Shown here: positions 1 through 7,866 of the stretch, in pieces | How positions within the stretch are numbered: the first letter of the stretch is position 1 | How the letters are laid out: each line of letters begins with the position of its first letter | Assembly (NCBI RefSeq): GCF_000300195.1 | Contig: NZ_AMQH01000015.1 | Coordinates: 62,001 to 126,000, forward strand | DNA length: 64,000 nt | Direction of reading: 5' to 3' | From: Clostridium tunisiense TJ | Lineage (GTDB): Bacteria > Bacillota > Clostridia > Clostridiales > Clostridiaceae | The notes under the pieces: generated by a model | Seen by the model: the letters and a program-made list of their open reading frames with translations, nothing else | What the model was told of the DNA's origin: nothing | Database searches by the model: none | Program-made: the position numbers and the translations under genes

Positions 1-2
1 TA

Positions 3-359
3 GTTTACACTACGCCTGAGGTAGCTACTGTTGGAATAACTGAAAAAACAGCTCTTGAACAGGGAATAGCAGTAAAAATTGGTAAATTCCCTTTTATGGC
101 TAATGGTAAGGCTCTAACTTATGGAGAAGAAAGAGGCTTTGTGAAGATAATCAAAGATACTAATAGCAATAAATTGATTGGAGCTTCAATAGTAGGACCA
201 CATGCATCAGATTTAATCGGTACATTAACTTTAGCTATTAAAAATAATCTTTCACAAGAGCAAATTAAAGAAACAATTTTTGCCCACCCAACAACCTCAG
301 AAGCAATTCATGAAGCAGCTCTATCTTTAGAAGGTGGTGCAATTCATTTTGATAACTAA
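3..359 (+). CDS. lpdA: dihydrolipoamide dehydrogenase, C-terminal part (cut by the window edge)
   Basis: The E3 flavoprotein reoxidises dihydrolipoyl groups of 2-oxoacid dehydrogenase or glycine-cleavage complexes, passing electrons to NAD+. Only about 118 C-terminal residues are present; the frame is open to the left edge, so the start lies outside. Visible hallmarks are the interface segment starting YTTPEVATVG, the GFVKII strand, GPHASDLI and the HPTTSEAIHEA motif carrying the catalytic His-Glu pair. It overlaps the lipoate ligase gene, so the two are probably translationally coupled in a lipoate-dependent operon whose remaining genes lie to the left. The family call is firm; which complex it serves cannot be seen. 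Confidence 0.93.
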   Translation, partial: VYTTPEVATVGITEKTALEQGIAVKIGKFPFMANGKALTYGEERGFVKIIKDTNSNKLIGASIVGPHASDLIGTLTLAIKNNLSQEQIKETIFAHPTTSEAIHEAALSLEGGAIHFDN

Positions 360-1347
360 AAGAAGGGTAATTCTTTCTGAAAGCTTCAACCCTTACTTTA
401 ACTTAGCCTTAGAGGAGTTTCTTTTCAATAAGGTAGAAGATCAGGAGATAATTCTGTATCTTTGGAGAAATAAAAATACAGTGGTAATTGGTAGAAATCA
501 AAACCCTTGGAAAGAATGTAATTTAGAAGTTTTAGCTAATAATAAAGGAATACTAGCAAGAAGACTATCCGGTGGGGGAGCAGTTTATCACGATTTAGGA
601 AACTTAAACTTTACCTTTTTAATGAGAGAAACTAATGAAGACTTAAATAAACAGTTATCAGTGATAATAAATGCCTTAGAAGACCTAGGTATTAAGGCAA
701 GGTTTTCAGGTAGAAATGATATTTTAGTACAAGATAAAAAAATATCTGGAAATGCCTTTTATAGAGATGAAGATAGATACTATCATCATGGAACTTTATT
801 ATTTAATGTAGACATGGACATATTACCTAAAATATTAACTCCATCTATAGAAAAACTAGAGTCAAAGGGAATAGATTCTGTTAAAAGCAGAGTAATGAAT
901 TTAAAGGATTGCAAAGAAAATCTAACTATTGAAAGTCTTACAAAGGCATTAATTAAGTCCTTTGAATTTAACTATGGACACATTGATAAGATTGAAAGTT
1001 TAGATGAAAAATTAAGCCATATAGAAGAGTTAATTAAGAGCTATTCCAGTGAGCTATGGATATATGGAGATTGTCCTAACTTCCAAGTGTCACTAGAGAA
1101 AAACTTTAAAGAAGGAAAAATACAACTTAATATTAAGGCTGAAGATGGAAGAATAGAAAAATGTAAAATATACACTGATTCCTTATTAACCAAAGAGTTT
1201 GCTTACATAGAAACCCTATTAAAAGGATGTAATTTTAATAAGGCTTACATTTTAAAAAGCCTTGAAGTTAGTAAGGATAACCATGGAGAAAATCAAATCA
1301 ACGTGATAAATAGAATAAGAGAAATAATAGAAGAAGCTACTATTTAA
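334..1347 (+). CDS. lplA: lipoate-protein ligase A
   Basis: Attaches free lipoate to lipoyl domains in two ATP-dependent steps through lipoyl-AMP. The N-terminal half shows the LplA/BPL fold signatures NPYFNLALEE, RRLSGGGAVYHD (lipoate-binding loop) and NDILVQDKKISGNAFY (catalytic lysine segment); the C-terminal part is the small accessory domain. At 337 aa the length is normal. Starts at 334 (GTG), 337 (GTG) and 349 (TTG) are in frame; I give 334, but 349 places the start nearer the usual position, about ten residues before NPYFN. It overlaps the end of lpdA by 11 to 26 bases, depending on the start, fitting a joint role in making and using lipoylated enzymes. Confidence 0.93.
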   Translation: MVQFILITKRRVILSESFNPYFNLALEEFLFNKVEDQEIILYLWRNKNTVVIGRNQNPWKECNLEVLANNKGILARRLSGGGAVYHDLGNLNFTFLMRETNEDLNKQLSVIINALEDLGIKARFSGRNDILVQDKKISGNAFYRDEDRYYHHGTLLFNVDMDILPKILTPSIEKLESKGIDSVKSRVMNLKDCKENLTIESLTKALIKSFEFNYGHIDKIESLDEKLSHIEELIKSYSSELWIYGDCPNFQVSLEKNFKEGKIQLNIKAEDGRIEKCKIYTDSLLTKEFAYIETLLKGCNFNKAYILKSLEVSKDNHGENQINVINRIREIIEEATI

Positions 1348-1406
1348 CTCAGTATAGGCTGATATGTTAACAATTTAATAGCTGAAATCCTTAAAGTTTT
1401 TAAAAC

Positions 1407-1452
1407 AAAGAGCTGTAGAAATGAAAATATTAATTATCTACAGCTCTTTTTA
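1407..1452. terminator. bidirectional terminator between lplA and the ECF S-component gene
   Basis: A 13-bp stem (AAAGAGCTGTAGA at 1407-1419, TCTACAGCTCTTT at 1438-1450) is followed by T residues on the plus strand and preceded by A residues serving the convergent minus-strand gene. Confidence 0.8.
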
Positions 1453-1511
1453 ATTTAAAATTACTATTGGAAACATGTAAAGCATAATTTAATTCAACAA
1501 ATGATGAACAT

Positions 1512-2078
1512 TTACATATTGTTATTGAATACTTTATCTTTAGTAAATTCATGAGGTAGGGATTTAATTAAAGCCCATACAATCACGCAAGAACCTATTT
1601 TATCTAAAAGATTATTTAGTATTTTAGGGATAAAAGATGAAACAAATACAGTGTTACCAACCTTTTGTAGCCACATAAACAAAAAGTCTGAGCCTGTACC
1701 AGTTAGTCCTCCATACATCCAAATTCCTATAGGCGTGCCAATAAGAGGGCAGACTACACTTAGAATTACTCCAGTAATAATGGATGAAAGCAAACTCCAT
1801 TTGAATTTCTTAGCTACAAATCCAACAATTAGACCTACAGCCACATTAACTAGTAAAAAGGGAATATCCTTTGGATTAAATATAATCCCAGTTAATATGT
1901 TTGTTAAAGCACCTACAGTAGCACCATACCAAGGACCAAAATAAACTGCCACAAATATAGTACCTATAGTATCAAGGTATAAGGGAAGCTTTAAACTGCT
2001 AGTTACAATTCCAAGAACAATGTTTAGTGCTATTGCTATTGCACAAAAAATCATTAAGGACAATTTTTTATCTCTCAT
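1512..2078 (-). CDS. ECF transporter S component, CD3073-like
   Basis: A small integral membrane substrate-capture subunit of an energy-coupling-factor importer; it would work with a shared EcfA/A'/T module, not in this window. The 188-aa protein has about five or six hydrophobic segments, and the LPLYLDTIGTIFVAV stretch plus FGPWYGATVGALTN are typical of S components. A good GGAGGA ribosome site lies before the ATG at 2078. It is divergent from the TudS-like gene at 2434, the same pairing I recall for the CD3072/CD3073 families of C. difficile. A thiolated pyrimidine or related base is therefore an inferred substrate; a lipoate role next to lplA is less likely because lplA is convergent and separated by a terminator. 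Confidence 0.82.
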   Translation of the reverse strand: MRDKKLSLMIFCAIAIALNIVLGIVTSSLKLPLYLDTIGTIFVAVYFGPWYGATVGALTNILTGIIFNPKDIPFLLVNVAVGLIVGFVAKKFKWSLLSSIITGVILSVVCPLIGTPIGIWMYGGLTGTGSDFLFMWLQKVGNTVFVSSFIPKILNNLLDKIGSCVIVWALIKSLPHEFTKDKVFNNNM

Positions 2079-2102
2079 TTTTTTCCTCCAAAAATTAAAT
2101 TA

Positions 2103-2149
2103 TTTACAAACCCATGTAAATTATATTCATGAAGGCTTTATAAATCCAA
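2103..2149 (-). promoter_or_regulatory. promoter with operator-like inverted repeat before the ECF S-component gene
   Basis: Read on the minus strand, TTGGAT (2144-2149) and TATAAT (2120-2125) are separated by 18 bp. Directly downstream lies TTTACA(6)TGTAAA (2103-2120), a perfect half-site pair placed where a bound repressor would block transcription. The rest of the 355-bp divergent spacer up to 2433 shows AT-rich sequence and no further clear signal. Confidence 0.5.
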
Positions 2150-2433
2150 TACTTAATTTGAATAGATACTTGATGCTTTATAAGAAAACCTAATATTACA
2201 AGAATTTATGACTAAATGTGATAAAATGCTGATATATGAAAAGAATTATTTTTTCTGATAGTTAGTTAATAGACTTAGGAAGAGATCAGCAATATATAAA
2301 TAAAAAATATAGGAATATATAAGTAAAAGAATATAACAAAATAATAATATATAGTATTTTGGGATGTTTAGAGCTTTTGCTGTTTTTTAACATGGGGAGA
2401 ATGAACTATAAAATTGATTAGGATGTGAAATAG

Positions 2434-2919
2434 ATGAATCGAGGTAAAAATTTAGTATTAGTAAGTCATTGTTTATTGAACCAAAATTCCGTAGTGCCAC
2501 CACTAGCTAGAGCAAAGGGGGCATTTCCTATAGTGAAAGGATTAATAGAAGAGGGCATTGGCATACTACAACTTCCATGTCCGGAGTTTAAGTTTTTAGG
2601 ACCAGAGAGAAAGCCAATGAGTAAAGAAGAATATGATAGCAAGGAGTATAGGGAGCTTTGTAGAAACTTATTTAAACCTGTTTTAGAGGATATAAAAATA
2701 TACTTAAAAAGTGGATATAATCTTCTTGGCATCCTTGGTATAAATGAAAGTCCAACCTGTAGTATTACAAAGGAGAGAGGAATATTCATGGAGGAGATAC
2801 TTGAAGTTCTTGAAAAAGAGAATATAAAAATTAATCATTTTGAAATTCCTACAACTTACACAGAAGGTGAAGATTACAATGAACTATATTCCTCTTTGAA
2901 AAAAGAATTAGGAATTTAA
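2434..2919 (+). CDS. TudS-related putative desulfidase (CD3072-like, DUF523 superfamily)
   Basis: TudS enzymes remove sulfur from 2-thiouracil using a [4Fe-4S] cluster held by three cysteines. This 161-aa protein shows the family pattern: SHCLLNQ near the N terminus, LPCPEFKFLG in the middle and NESPTCSIT late, giving three cysteines in the expected contexts; the usual G-rich CLxG motif is here CLLN, as in the CD3072 subgroup. The divergent ECF S component suggests uptake of the sulfurated compound coupled to its desulfuration. Cluster binding and substrate are inferred from family knowledge. An AT-rich spacer follows and a bidirectional terminator ends the unit. Confidence 0.8.
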   Translation: MNRGKNLVLVSHCLLNQNSVVPPLARAKGAFPIVKGLIEEGIGILQLPCPEFKFLGPERKPMSKEEYDSKEYRELCRNLFKPVLEDIKIYLKSGYNLLGILGINESPTCSITKERGIFMEEILEVLEKENIKINHFEIPTTYTEGEDYNELYSSLKKELGI

Positions 2920-3063
2920 TTATGCTGTGAAAAAGTAATTTTCCCATTTTTTTAGGTGGGAGTTAAAGCTTCTTTCGAAGTCAATGAGTATAATGAGTTT
3001 GTTCAGTACTTAGATTAGAATGTAAGCTATTTAAAATTAATAGAAGTTATATAAATTTGAATT

Positions 3064-3118
3064 ATAAATATAAAGGATGCCTGCAAAAATAGTTATCAGT
3101 CATCCTTTTATATTTATA
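3064..3118. terminator. bidirectional terminator
   Basis: A stem of about 15 bp (TATAAAGGATG facing CATCCTTTTATA) with a loop of roughly 21 nt lies between the convergent TudS-like and MFS genes, with A and T tracts on its two sides. Confidence 0.72.
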
Positions 3119-3133
3119 AATTCATAGGAAAAT

Positions 3134-4363
3134 TTACCCTTTATCAGTATTATCCTTTGACAAACCTGCTATAAGTAAATCCTTACTACCAATTAAGAAG
3201 AAACTTTGAAAGAACATTAATAGACCAGTTCCAATAAGAATCCATTCAATTTTAATAACATCAGACATTGGACCAAAAACCAACATTCCAAGTGGCATCA
3301 TTGAACTAGAAATCATACCTAAAACACCGAATACCCTTCCTAAAAAATCAGGCTCAACCTTCTCTTGCAGTAAAACCGTAGATGGTGTGTTAAAGAAGGG
3401 GATAGTAATACCTACTACTATCATGATAAATAAGTAAAACCAGAAGTTAGGTACAATGCCCAGTAAAAAGGTGCACATACCAGTAATGAAACTAGATAAG
3501 GCCATTGTATGAATTTTGTTTTTAAAGCCTCCCCAAGAAGCCATGATAATTCCACCTACCATCATTCCAATAGAAAAGGTAATCTCCACAGCTGTTAATC
3601 TCCACACATCTTCTCCAAAGGTTCTTGTAACTTGAAGGGGGCTTAAAAAAGCTACTGGAGCTACTAAGAAAAAGAAAAAGGCACAAAATATAAAGAACTT
3701 TTTAACATAAGTATGTCCCTTAATGTAGTGGATACCAGCCTGTAAATCTTTAAAATAACTAACCTCTTGTGGACCTTGAGCTTTACTATGAGCTGGTATT
3801 TTGAGAAAGAATAATAGTACCAAAACTGCTACTGCAGCTGTAATCACATCAATAAAAAAGATAGATTCTATGGAGGCCATAGAAAGAAGGGCGCCACTAA
3901 TCATTGGTGAAATCAGCATCACTATGGATTGGATACTACTGTTAATGCCATTCACCTTTGTAAGTTTATCTTCAGGAACTATTTGAGGAAGAAATGCTCC
4001 AATAGCTGGGGTTTGAATTCCTGTACCTACGGATCTCAAGGCAGACATAACAAAAAGTAAACCCATAGATTCATAGCCCATTAAGAATAATATGGCAAGC
4101 AAAAGTGTACTTAGGGCAATAAAGGAGTCTGATAACATAATTAAATTCTTTCTATTATAACGATCTGCCCACACTCCAGCAAAGGGAGAGAGAAAAAAAG
4201 TAGGAAGAAAGCCACAGATTATAGATATTGTCATCATTGCTCCAGACTTAGTGTTAAGGGTAATATACCATAAAATTGCATACTGAACTAAGGAAGAGCC
4301 AAAGAGAGAAATAGTTTGGCTAAGCAAAAAAAGTATTACGTTTCTCTTCCAATTTGTTTTCAT
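3134..4363 (-). CDS. MFS transporter, drug-efflux type (MefA/EntS-like)
   Basis: A proton-driven exporter of the major facilitator superfamily. The 409-aa protein has the expected twelve hydrophobic segments, and the loop after the second helix carries SPFAGVWADRYNRKNLI, matching the MFS motif A region (GxxxDRxxRK). Overall resemblance is to the MFS_3 subgroup of macrolide and siderophore exporters (LLFFLKIP, QEKVEPDFLGRVFG). It stands alone on the minus strand between a terminator and the long threonine T-box region. Substrate cannot be assigned. Confidence 0.85.
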   Translation of the reverse strand: MKTNWKRNVILFLLSQTISLFGSSLVQYAILWYITLNTKSGAMMTISIICGFLPTFFLSPFAGVWADRYNRKNLIMLSDSFIALSTLLLAILFLMGYESMGLLFVMSALRSVGTGIQTPAIGAFLPQIVPEDKLTKVNGINSSIQSIVMLISPMISGALLSMASIESIFFIDVITAAVAVLVLLFFLKIPAHSKAQGPQEVSYFKDLQAGIHYIKGHTYVKKFFIFCAFFFFLVAPVAFLSPLQVTRTFGEDVWRLTAVEITFSIGMMVGGIIMASWGGFKNKIHTMALSSFITGMCTFLLGIVPNFWFYLFIMIVVGITIPFFNTPSTVLLQEKVEPDFLGRVFGVLGMISSSMMPLGMLVFGPMSDVIKIEWILIGTGLLMFFQSFFLIGSKDLLIAGLSKDNTDKG

Positions 4364-4753
4364 ATTGAACTAATCACTCCAATCTGACTTTATTAACTCT
4401 GAAACTTAAAACAATAAGCTTTATATAAAATAGCTTTTACAGTCTGACAAGATCAACTTATTGTAAATATCTTAGGATTAATATCAAGAGGTTACATACT
4501 TAAAGATATATTGGGTTTTGATCTTGTTTATTTTATATTTAAGGTGAATCAACAGAGTCATTGAACTATTTTACTATATATGCTAATAGCTTTTCAATAA
4601 AATTTGAAATATATAATACAGAGCATTGAAATATTAGCACATTGTTGGAGTTTTATCATAAAATAAATAAAAAGAATTTTGGATATATATGCTTTTTAAG
4701 ATAATAAATTAATGAAAAAATCTATAAACATTCCGAATATTTAAAAAAATATA
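4364..4753. other. intergenic stretch without recognisable gene
   Basis: About 390 AT-rich bases between the MFS gene start and the thrS promoter. It must hold the minus-strand MFS promoter, but no pair of boxes stands out, and no short ORF with a ribosome site was found. Confidence 0.5.
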
Positions 4754-4782
4754 TTGACAAGAAATATAAGTTGGATTAAAAT
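4754..4782 (+). promoter_or_regulatory. sigma-A promoter of the thrS leader
   Basis: TTGACA (4754-4759), a 17-bp spacer, then TAAAAT (4777-4782); transcription would begin just before the first T-box. Confidence 0.75.
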
Positions 4783-4789
4783 TACTTTA

Positions 4790-5037
4790 AATTAAAAGCT
4801 ATGAAGAGGAAGAGTAAATAGTTAACTGCTTTAAGAGAGAGAAACTCACCGGCTGTAAGGTTTCTTAGGCAAGTATTATTGAAAACCACCTCTGAGTTGA
4901 TTACTGAAATTAAGTAGGTAAATCCGCATACCAGCGTTAATGGTTTTAAGTGACAAAAGTAGGTTTAAATTGTACTTTTGTAATTTGGGTGGAATCGCGA
5001 TTAAACTCGTCCCTTATTTGGGTACGGGTTTTTTATT
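4790..5037 (+). promoter_or_regulatory. T-box riboswitch 1 (threonine specifier)
   Basis: Stem I begins with the AGAGGAAGAGTAA region and contains the AGAGAG and CACCGGCTG segments typical of T-boxes. The specifier loop reads GAAAACCA with ACC (Thr) at 4885-4887 just before the closing CCTCT strand, which pairs with AGAGG. The antiterminator T-box sequence TGGGTGGAATCGCG is at 4986-4999; its variable base A would face a U discriminator. It ends in an intrinsic terminator (about 5003-5037, ACTCGTCCC arm followed by a T run). Confidence 0.9.
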
Positions 5038-5221
5038 TTATATAAATTTATATTATCAATAAGTAAGAAATTTATCATGATAAAAGTTCTATAGTAGTCC
5101 TAGATATGATTTAGTTCATTTATGGACTATAGTTCATAGGTAACCGCTTAGTTTATGGAATGCTTTAAGTTTTACCTTTGGGCCTTTGCAATTGAAAGGT
5201 TTAGTTAATAAAAAGTTATAA

Positions 5222-5470
5222 TTGAAAGCTATGAAGAGGAAGAGTAAATAATTTACTGCTTTAAGAGAGAGAAACTCACCGGCTGAAAGGTTTCTTAGGT
5301 AAGTATTGTTGAAAACCACCTCTGAGTTGATTGTTGAACTAAAGTAGACAATTCCGTGTGCCAGCGTTAATGGCTTTGAGTGACAGAAGGAAAATAATTT
5401 AAGCTTCTGTAATTTGGGTGGAACCGCGAAAATACTCGTCCCTTATTTTAGGGAGGAGTTTTATTTTTTT
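5222..5470 (+). promoter_or_regulatory. T-box riboswitch 2 (threonine specifier)
   Basis: Nearly a duplicate of the first T-box: the same stem I, ACC specifier at 5315-5317, the canonical T-box TGGGTGGAACCGCG at about 5414-5427, and a terminator (ACTCGTCCC...GGGAGGAGT plus T tract) ending near 5470. In series with T-box 1 it makes read-through into thrS depend on two independent uncharged-tRNA(Thr) decisions. A TATAAT at 5217-5222 could be an internal promoter, but its -35 region is poor. Confidence 0.9.
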
Positions 5471-5503
5471 GAGGGATCTTTACATTGTAAAAAGTAAAAT
5501 TTA

Positions 5504-5636
5504 ACAACATTTTGGAAGCTTCAAGTCTGCCATCTTCTTTAAGTAGCAATTGCTCTGCCTAGAGAAATTGCTTTGGTGGTAGTCAAAATCTGCTTCTAAA
5601 GTTGTTAAACAAAATGAACTTGTTCATTATTTAAAG
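5504..5636 (+). repeat. dispersed intergenic stem-loop repeat, copy 1, ending in a 39-bp repeat
   Basis: Starts with ACATTTTGGAAG, shared with sites near 18052, 43849 and 50272, and ends with a 39-bp block (5598-5636) almost identical to 62482-62520 and related to 45151-45189. The block holds AATGAAC-TT-GTTCATT, a near-palindrome. TTTTGGAAGC near the start can pair with GCTTCTAAA near 5593-5601 (one mismatch), and AGCAATT with AATTGCT inside. Confidence 0.55.
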
Positions 5637-5706
5637 AATAAGTAGTGAAATCGAAGAAAATTAAAGGAAATTAAAGAAATGTAATAATTATAGAGGAGGT
5701 AATAGT

Positions 5707-7470
5707 ATGTTAAAGGTTATTTTAAAGGATGGAAGTATAGTTAATTCTAATGAAGAAGAAGGAAGAGGGGCACTAAGACATACAGCGGCTCATATTCTTG
5801 CCCAAGCTGTAAAGAGGTTATATCCAAAGGCTAAACTAGCTATCGGACCTTCTATAGACAATGGATTTTATTATGATTTTGATGTAGAAGAGGCTTTTAC
5901 AATGGAAGCCTTAGAGAAGATAGAAGAAGAAATGAGAAAAATTATTAAGGAAGATTTAAAGCTGGAAAGGTCAGTTATGTCGAGAGCTGAGGCTCTAGAT
6001 TTAATGGACGAAATGGAAGAACCTTATAAGAAAGAACTTATTAATGATTTACCTGAGGATGAGGAGTTATCTTTCTTTAAGCAAGGAGAATTTATTGATC
6101 TTTGTGCAGGTCCTCACGTGGTATCAACTTCAAAGGTAAAGGCTTTTAAATTATTGTCAGTGGCAGGAGCTTACTGGAGGGGTAGTGAGAAAAATAAAAT
6201 GCTCCAAAGGATATACGGTACAGCTTTTTCCAAGAAAAGTGAGTTAGAGGAATATTTAAATATCCTTGAAGAGGCTAAAAAAAGGGATCACAGAAAGCTT
6301 GGAAAAGAGCTAAAGTTATTTACTATAATGGAAGAAGGGCCAGGATTTCCATTCTTTTTACCTAAGGGTGTAGTTTTAAAAAATAAGCTGATTGAATACT
6401 GGCGAGAACTTCACAAGAAATATGGTTATGTAGAAATTGAAACTCCTATGATTTTAAATAGGGAGCTTTGGGAAACATCAGGACACTGGCATCACTATAA
6501 GGAAAACATGTACACTGTAAACATTGATGAACAGGAATATGCAATAAAACCAATGAACTGCCCTGGTGGAATGCTGGTATATAAATCCGAAGTTCATTCT
6601 TATAGAGATTTACCAATTAGAGCTGGTGAGCTTGGAAGAGTTCATAGACATGAACTGTCAGGAGCGCTTCATGGACTAATGAGAGTTAGAGCCTTTACTC
6701 AGGATGATGCTCATATATTTATGTTACCAGAGCAAATTAAGGATGAAATAAAAGGAGTAGTTAAGCTTATTAATGAAGTTTATAAAAGGTTTGGTTTTAA
6801 ATATAAGGTAGAACTTTCTACAAGACCAGAAAATTCTATGGGAACAGATGAAGAGTGGCAGTTAGCTGAAAGCTCACTTCAAGGGGCTCTAGAAGAAATG
6901 AATATGGAATTTAAAATAAATGAGGGTGATGGAGCCTTCTATGGACCTAAAATTGATTTTCATCTGGAAGATAGCTTGGGAAGAACATGGCAATGCGGAA
7001 CAATACAACTAGATTTTCAGCTTCCTCAAAGATTTGACTTAAATTATATTGGTAGTGATGGAGAAAAGCATAGACCAATTGTTATTCATAGAGTAATCTT
7101 TGGAAGCATTGAAAGATTTATAGGAATTTTAATAGAGCATTTTGCTGGTAAGTTTCCAACTTGGTTATCACCAGTTCAAGTTAAGATACTTCCCATAGCA
7201 GAGCAATATAATAATTATGCAGATGCTGTAAAAAATAGATTAGAAGATAATAATATAAGAGTTGAGATGGATTTAAGAGCTGAAAAAATAGGGTTTAAAA
7301 TAAGAGAAGCTAGAAATGAGAGAGTTCCCTATATCATTGTAGTAGGTGAAAAGGAAGAAGCTTCACAAAGTATAGCTCTTAGAAGTAGAAAGGGAGGAGA
7401 TGAAGGGAATCTACTATTAGAAGAATTTGTTAGAAAAATTTCTCAGGAAATAAATAATAAGGAAATATAA
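5707..7470 (+). CDS. thrS: threonyl-tRNA synthetase lacking most of the TGS domain
   Basis: Charges tRNA(Thr). The 587-aa protein is about 50 residues shorter than typical bacterial ThrRS: it keeps the first strand (MLKVILKDGSIV) and then jumps to EEEGRGALRHTAAH, where the editing domain begins, so the core of the TGS domain is missing. The editing domain is intact (H25 and H29 in HTAAH; C133 and H137 in CAGPH). The class II catalytic core has NCPGGM (zinc ligand C285), QDDAH (H335), HRVIFGSIERF (third zinc ligand and motif 3) and a C-terminal anticodon-binding domain. The start has an AGAGGAGG site 8 nt upstream. The two tandem T-boxes suggest a starvation-induced synthetase, comparable to B. 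subtilis thrZ. Whether another thrS exists cannot be seen here. Confidence 0.95.
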   Translation: MLKVILKDGSIVNSNEEEGRGALRHTAAHILAQAVKRLYPKAKLAIGPSIDNGFYYDFDVEEAFTMEALEKIEEEMRKIIKEDLKLERSVMSRAEALDLMDEMEEPYKKELINDLPEDEELSFFKQGEFIDLCAGPHVVSTSKVKAFKLLSVAGAYWRGSEKNKMLQRIYGTAFSKKSELEEYLNILEEAKKRDHRKLGKELKLFTIMEEGPGFPFFLPKGVVLKNKLIEYWRELHKKYGYVEIETPMILNRELWETSGHWHHYKENMYTVNIDEQEYAIKPMNCPGGMLVYKSEVHSYRDLPIRAGELGRVHRHELSGALHGLMRVRAFTQDDAHIFMLPEQIKDEIKGVVKLINEVYKRFGFKYKVELSTRPENSMGTDEEWQLAESSLQGALEEMNMEFKINEGDGAFYGPKIDFHLEDSLGRTWQCGTIQLDFQLPQRFDLNYIGSDGEKHRPIVIHRVIFGSIERFIGILIEHFAGKFPTWLSPVQVKILPIAEQYNNYADAVKNRLEDNNIRVEMDLRAEKIGFKIREARNERVPYIIVVGEKEEASQSIALRSRKGGDEGNLLLEEFVRKISQEINNKEI

Positions 7471-7578
7471 ATTCTTTAATATAGAGAACTAAGTATGTTT
7501 AAATAGGATAAAGTTTTTTCAATAGAGCTTATGAGTAATAAATACAAAAATATAAGGAATTACAAATAGTGGGTAGAA

Positions 7579-7684
7579 TATAGGGTTCCATGATATAATT
7601 TTAACTTATTCATCTTCATAACCCCTTAAGGGAACCAGGGTAGGACTCATGTATAAGTTAAGTTTTAACTCTGGTTCCCTATAG
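7579..7684 (+). repeat. 106-bp structured intergenic element, copy A
   Basis: Almost identical (about 103 of 106 positions) to 32003-32108. It is bounded by TATAGGG and CCCTATAG, and contains a 9-bp stem GGGAACCAG (7630-7638)/CTGGTTCCC (7671-7679) enclosing a loop with ATGTATAAGTTAAG. TTAACTTATTCAT upstream is nearly complementary to that loop, which would create a pseudoknot. A diverged copy lies near 61948. It may be a small noncoding RNA motif or a MITE-like element. Confidence 0.6.
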
Positions 7685-7746
7685 CTGGTATTTTATAAAA
7701 GCGCATAAATTCTTAGCATAATTTTACTTGAAGATTAAATTAATTA

Positions 7747-7790
7747 TTAACCCCTAAGCTTTCTAAAGTTTAGGGGTTAAACTTTAAAAT
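7747..7790 (+). terminator. intrinsic terminator-like hairpin before arcA
   Basis: Perfect 11-bp stem TTAACCCCTAA (7747-7757)/TTAGGGGTTAA (7770-7780); the trailing sequence is only partly T-rich. Confidence 0.55.
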
Positions 7791-7866
7791 AAAAACTTCA
7801 AAAAGAATAATGAAAATTTTATAGAGAAAACTATTGATTAGAATCTATAAAGAAAGGATGAAGAAT

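Noticed and set aside
1651..1944. 97-codon ORF on the plus strand inside the ECF S-component gene
   Set aside because: Antisense shadow of a clear membrane-protein gene; no ribosome site and unnatural composition (proline- and threonine-rich).
5134..5319. 61-codon minus-strand ORF across the T-box region
   Set aside because: It runs antisense through the second T-box, which is fully explained as a riboswitch.
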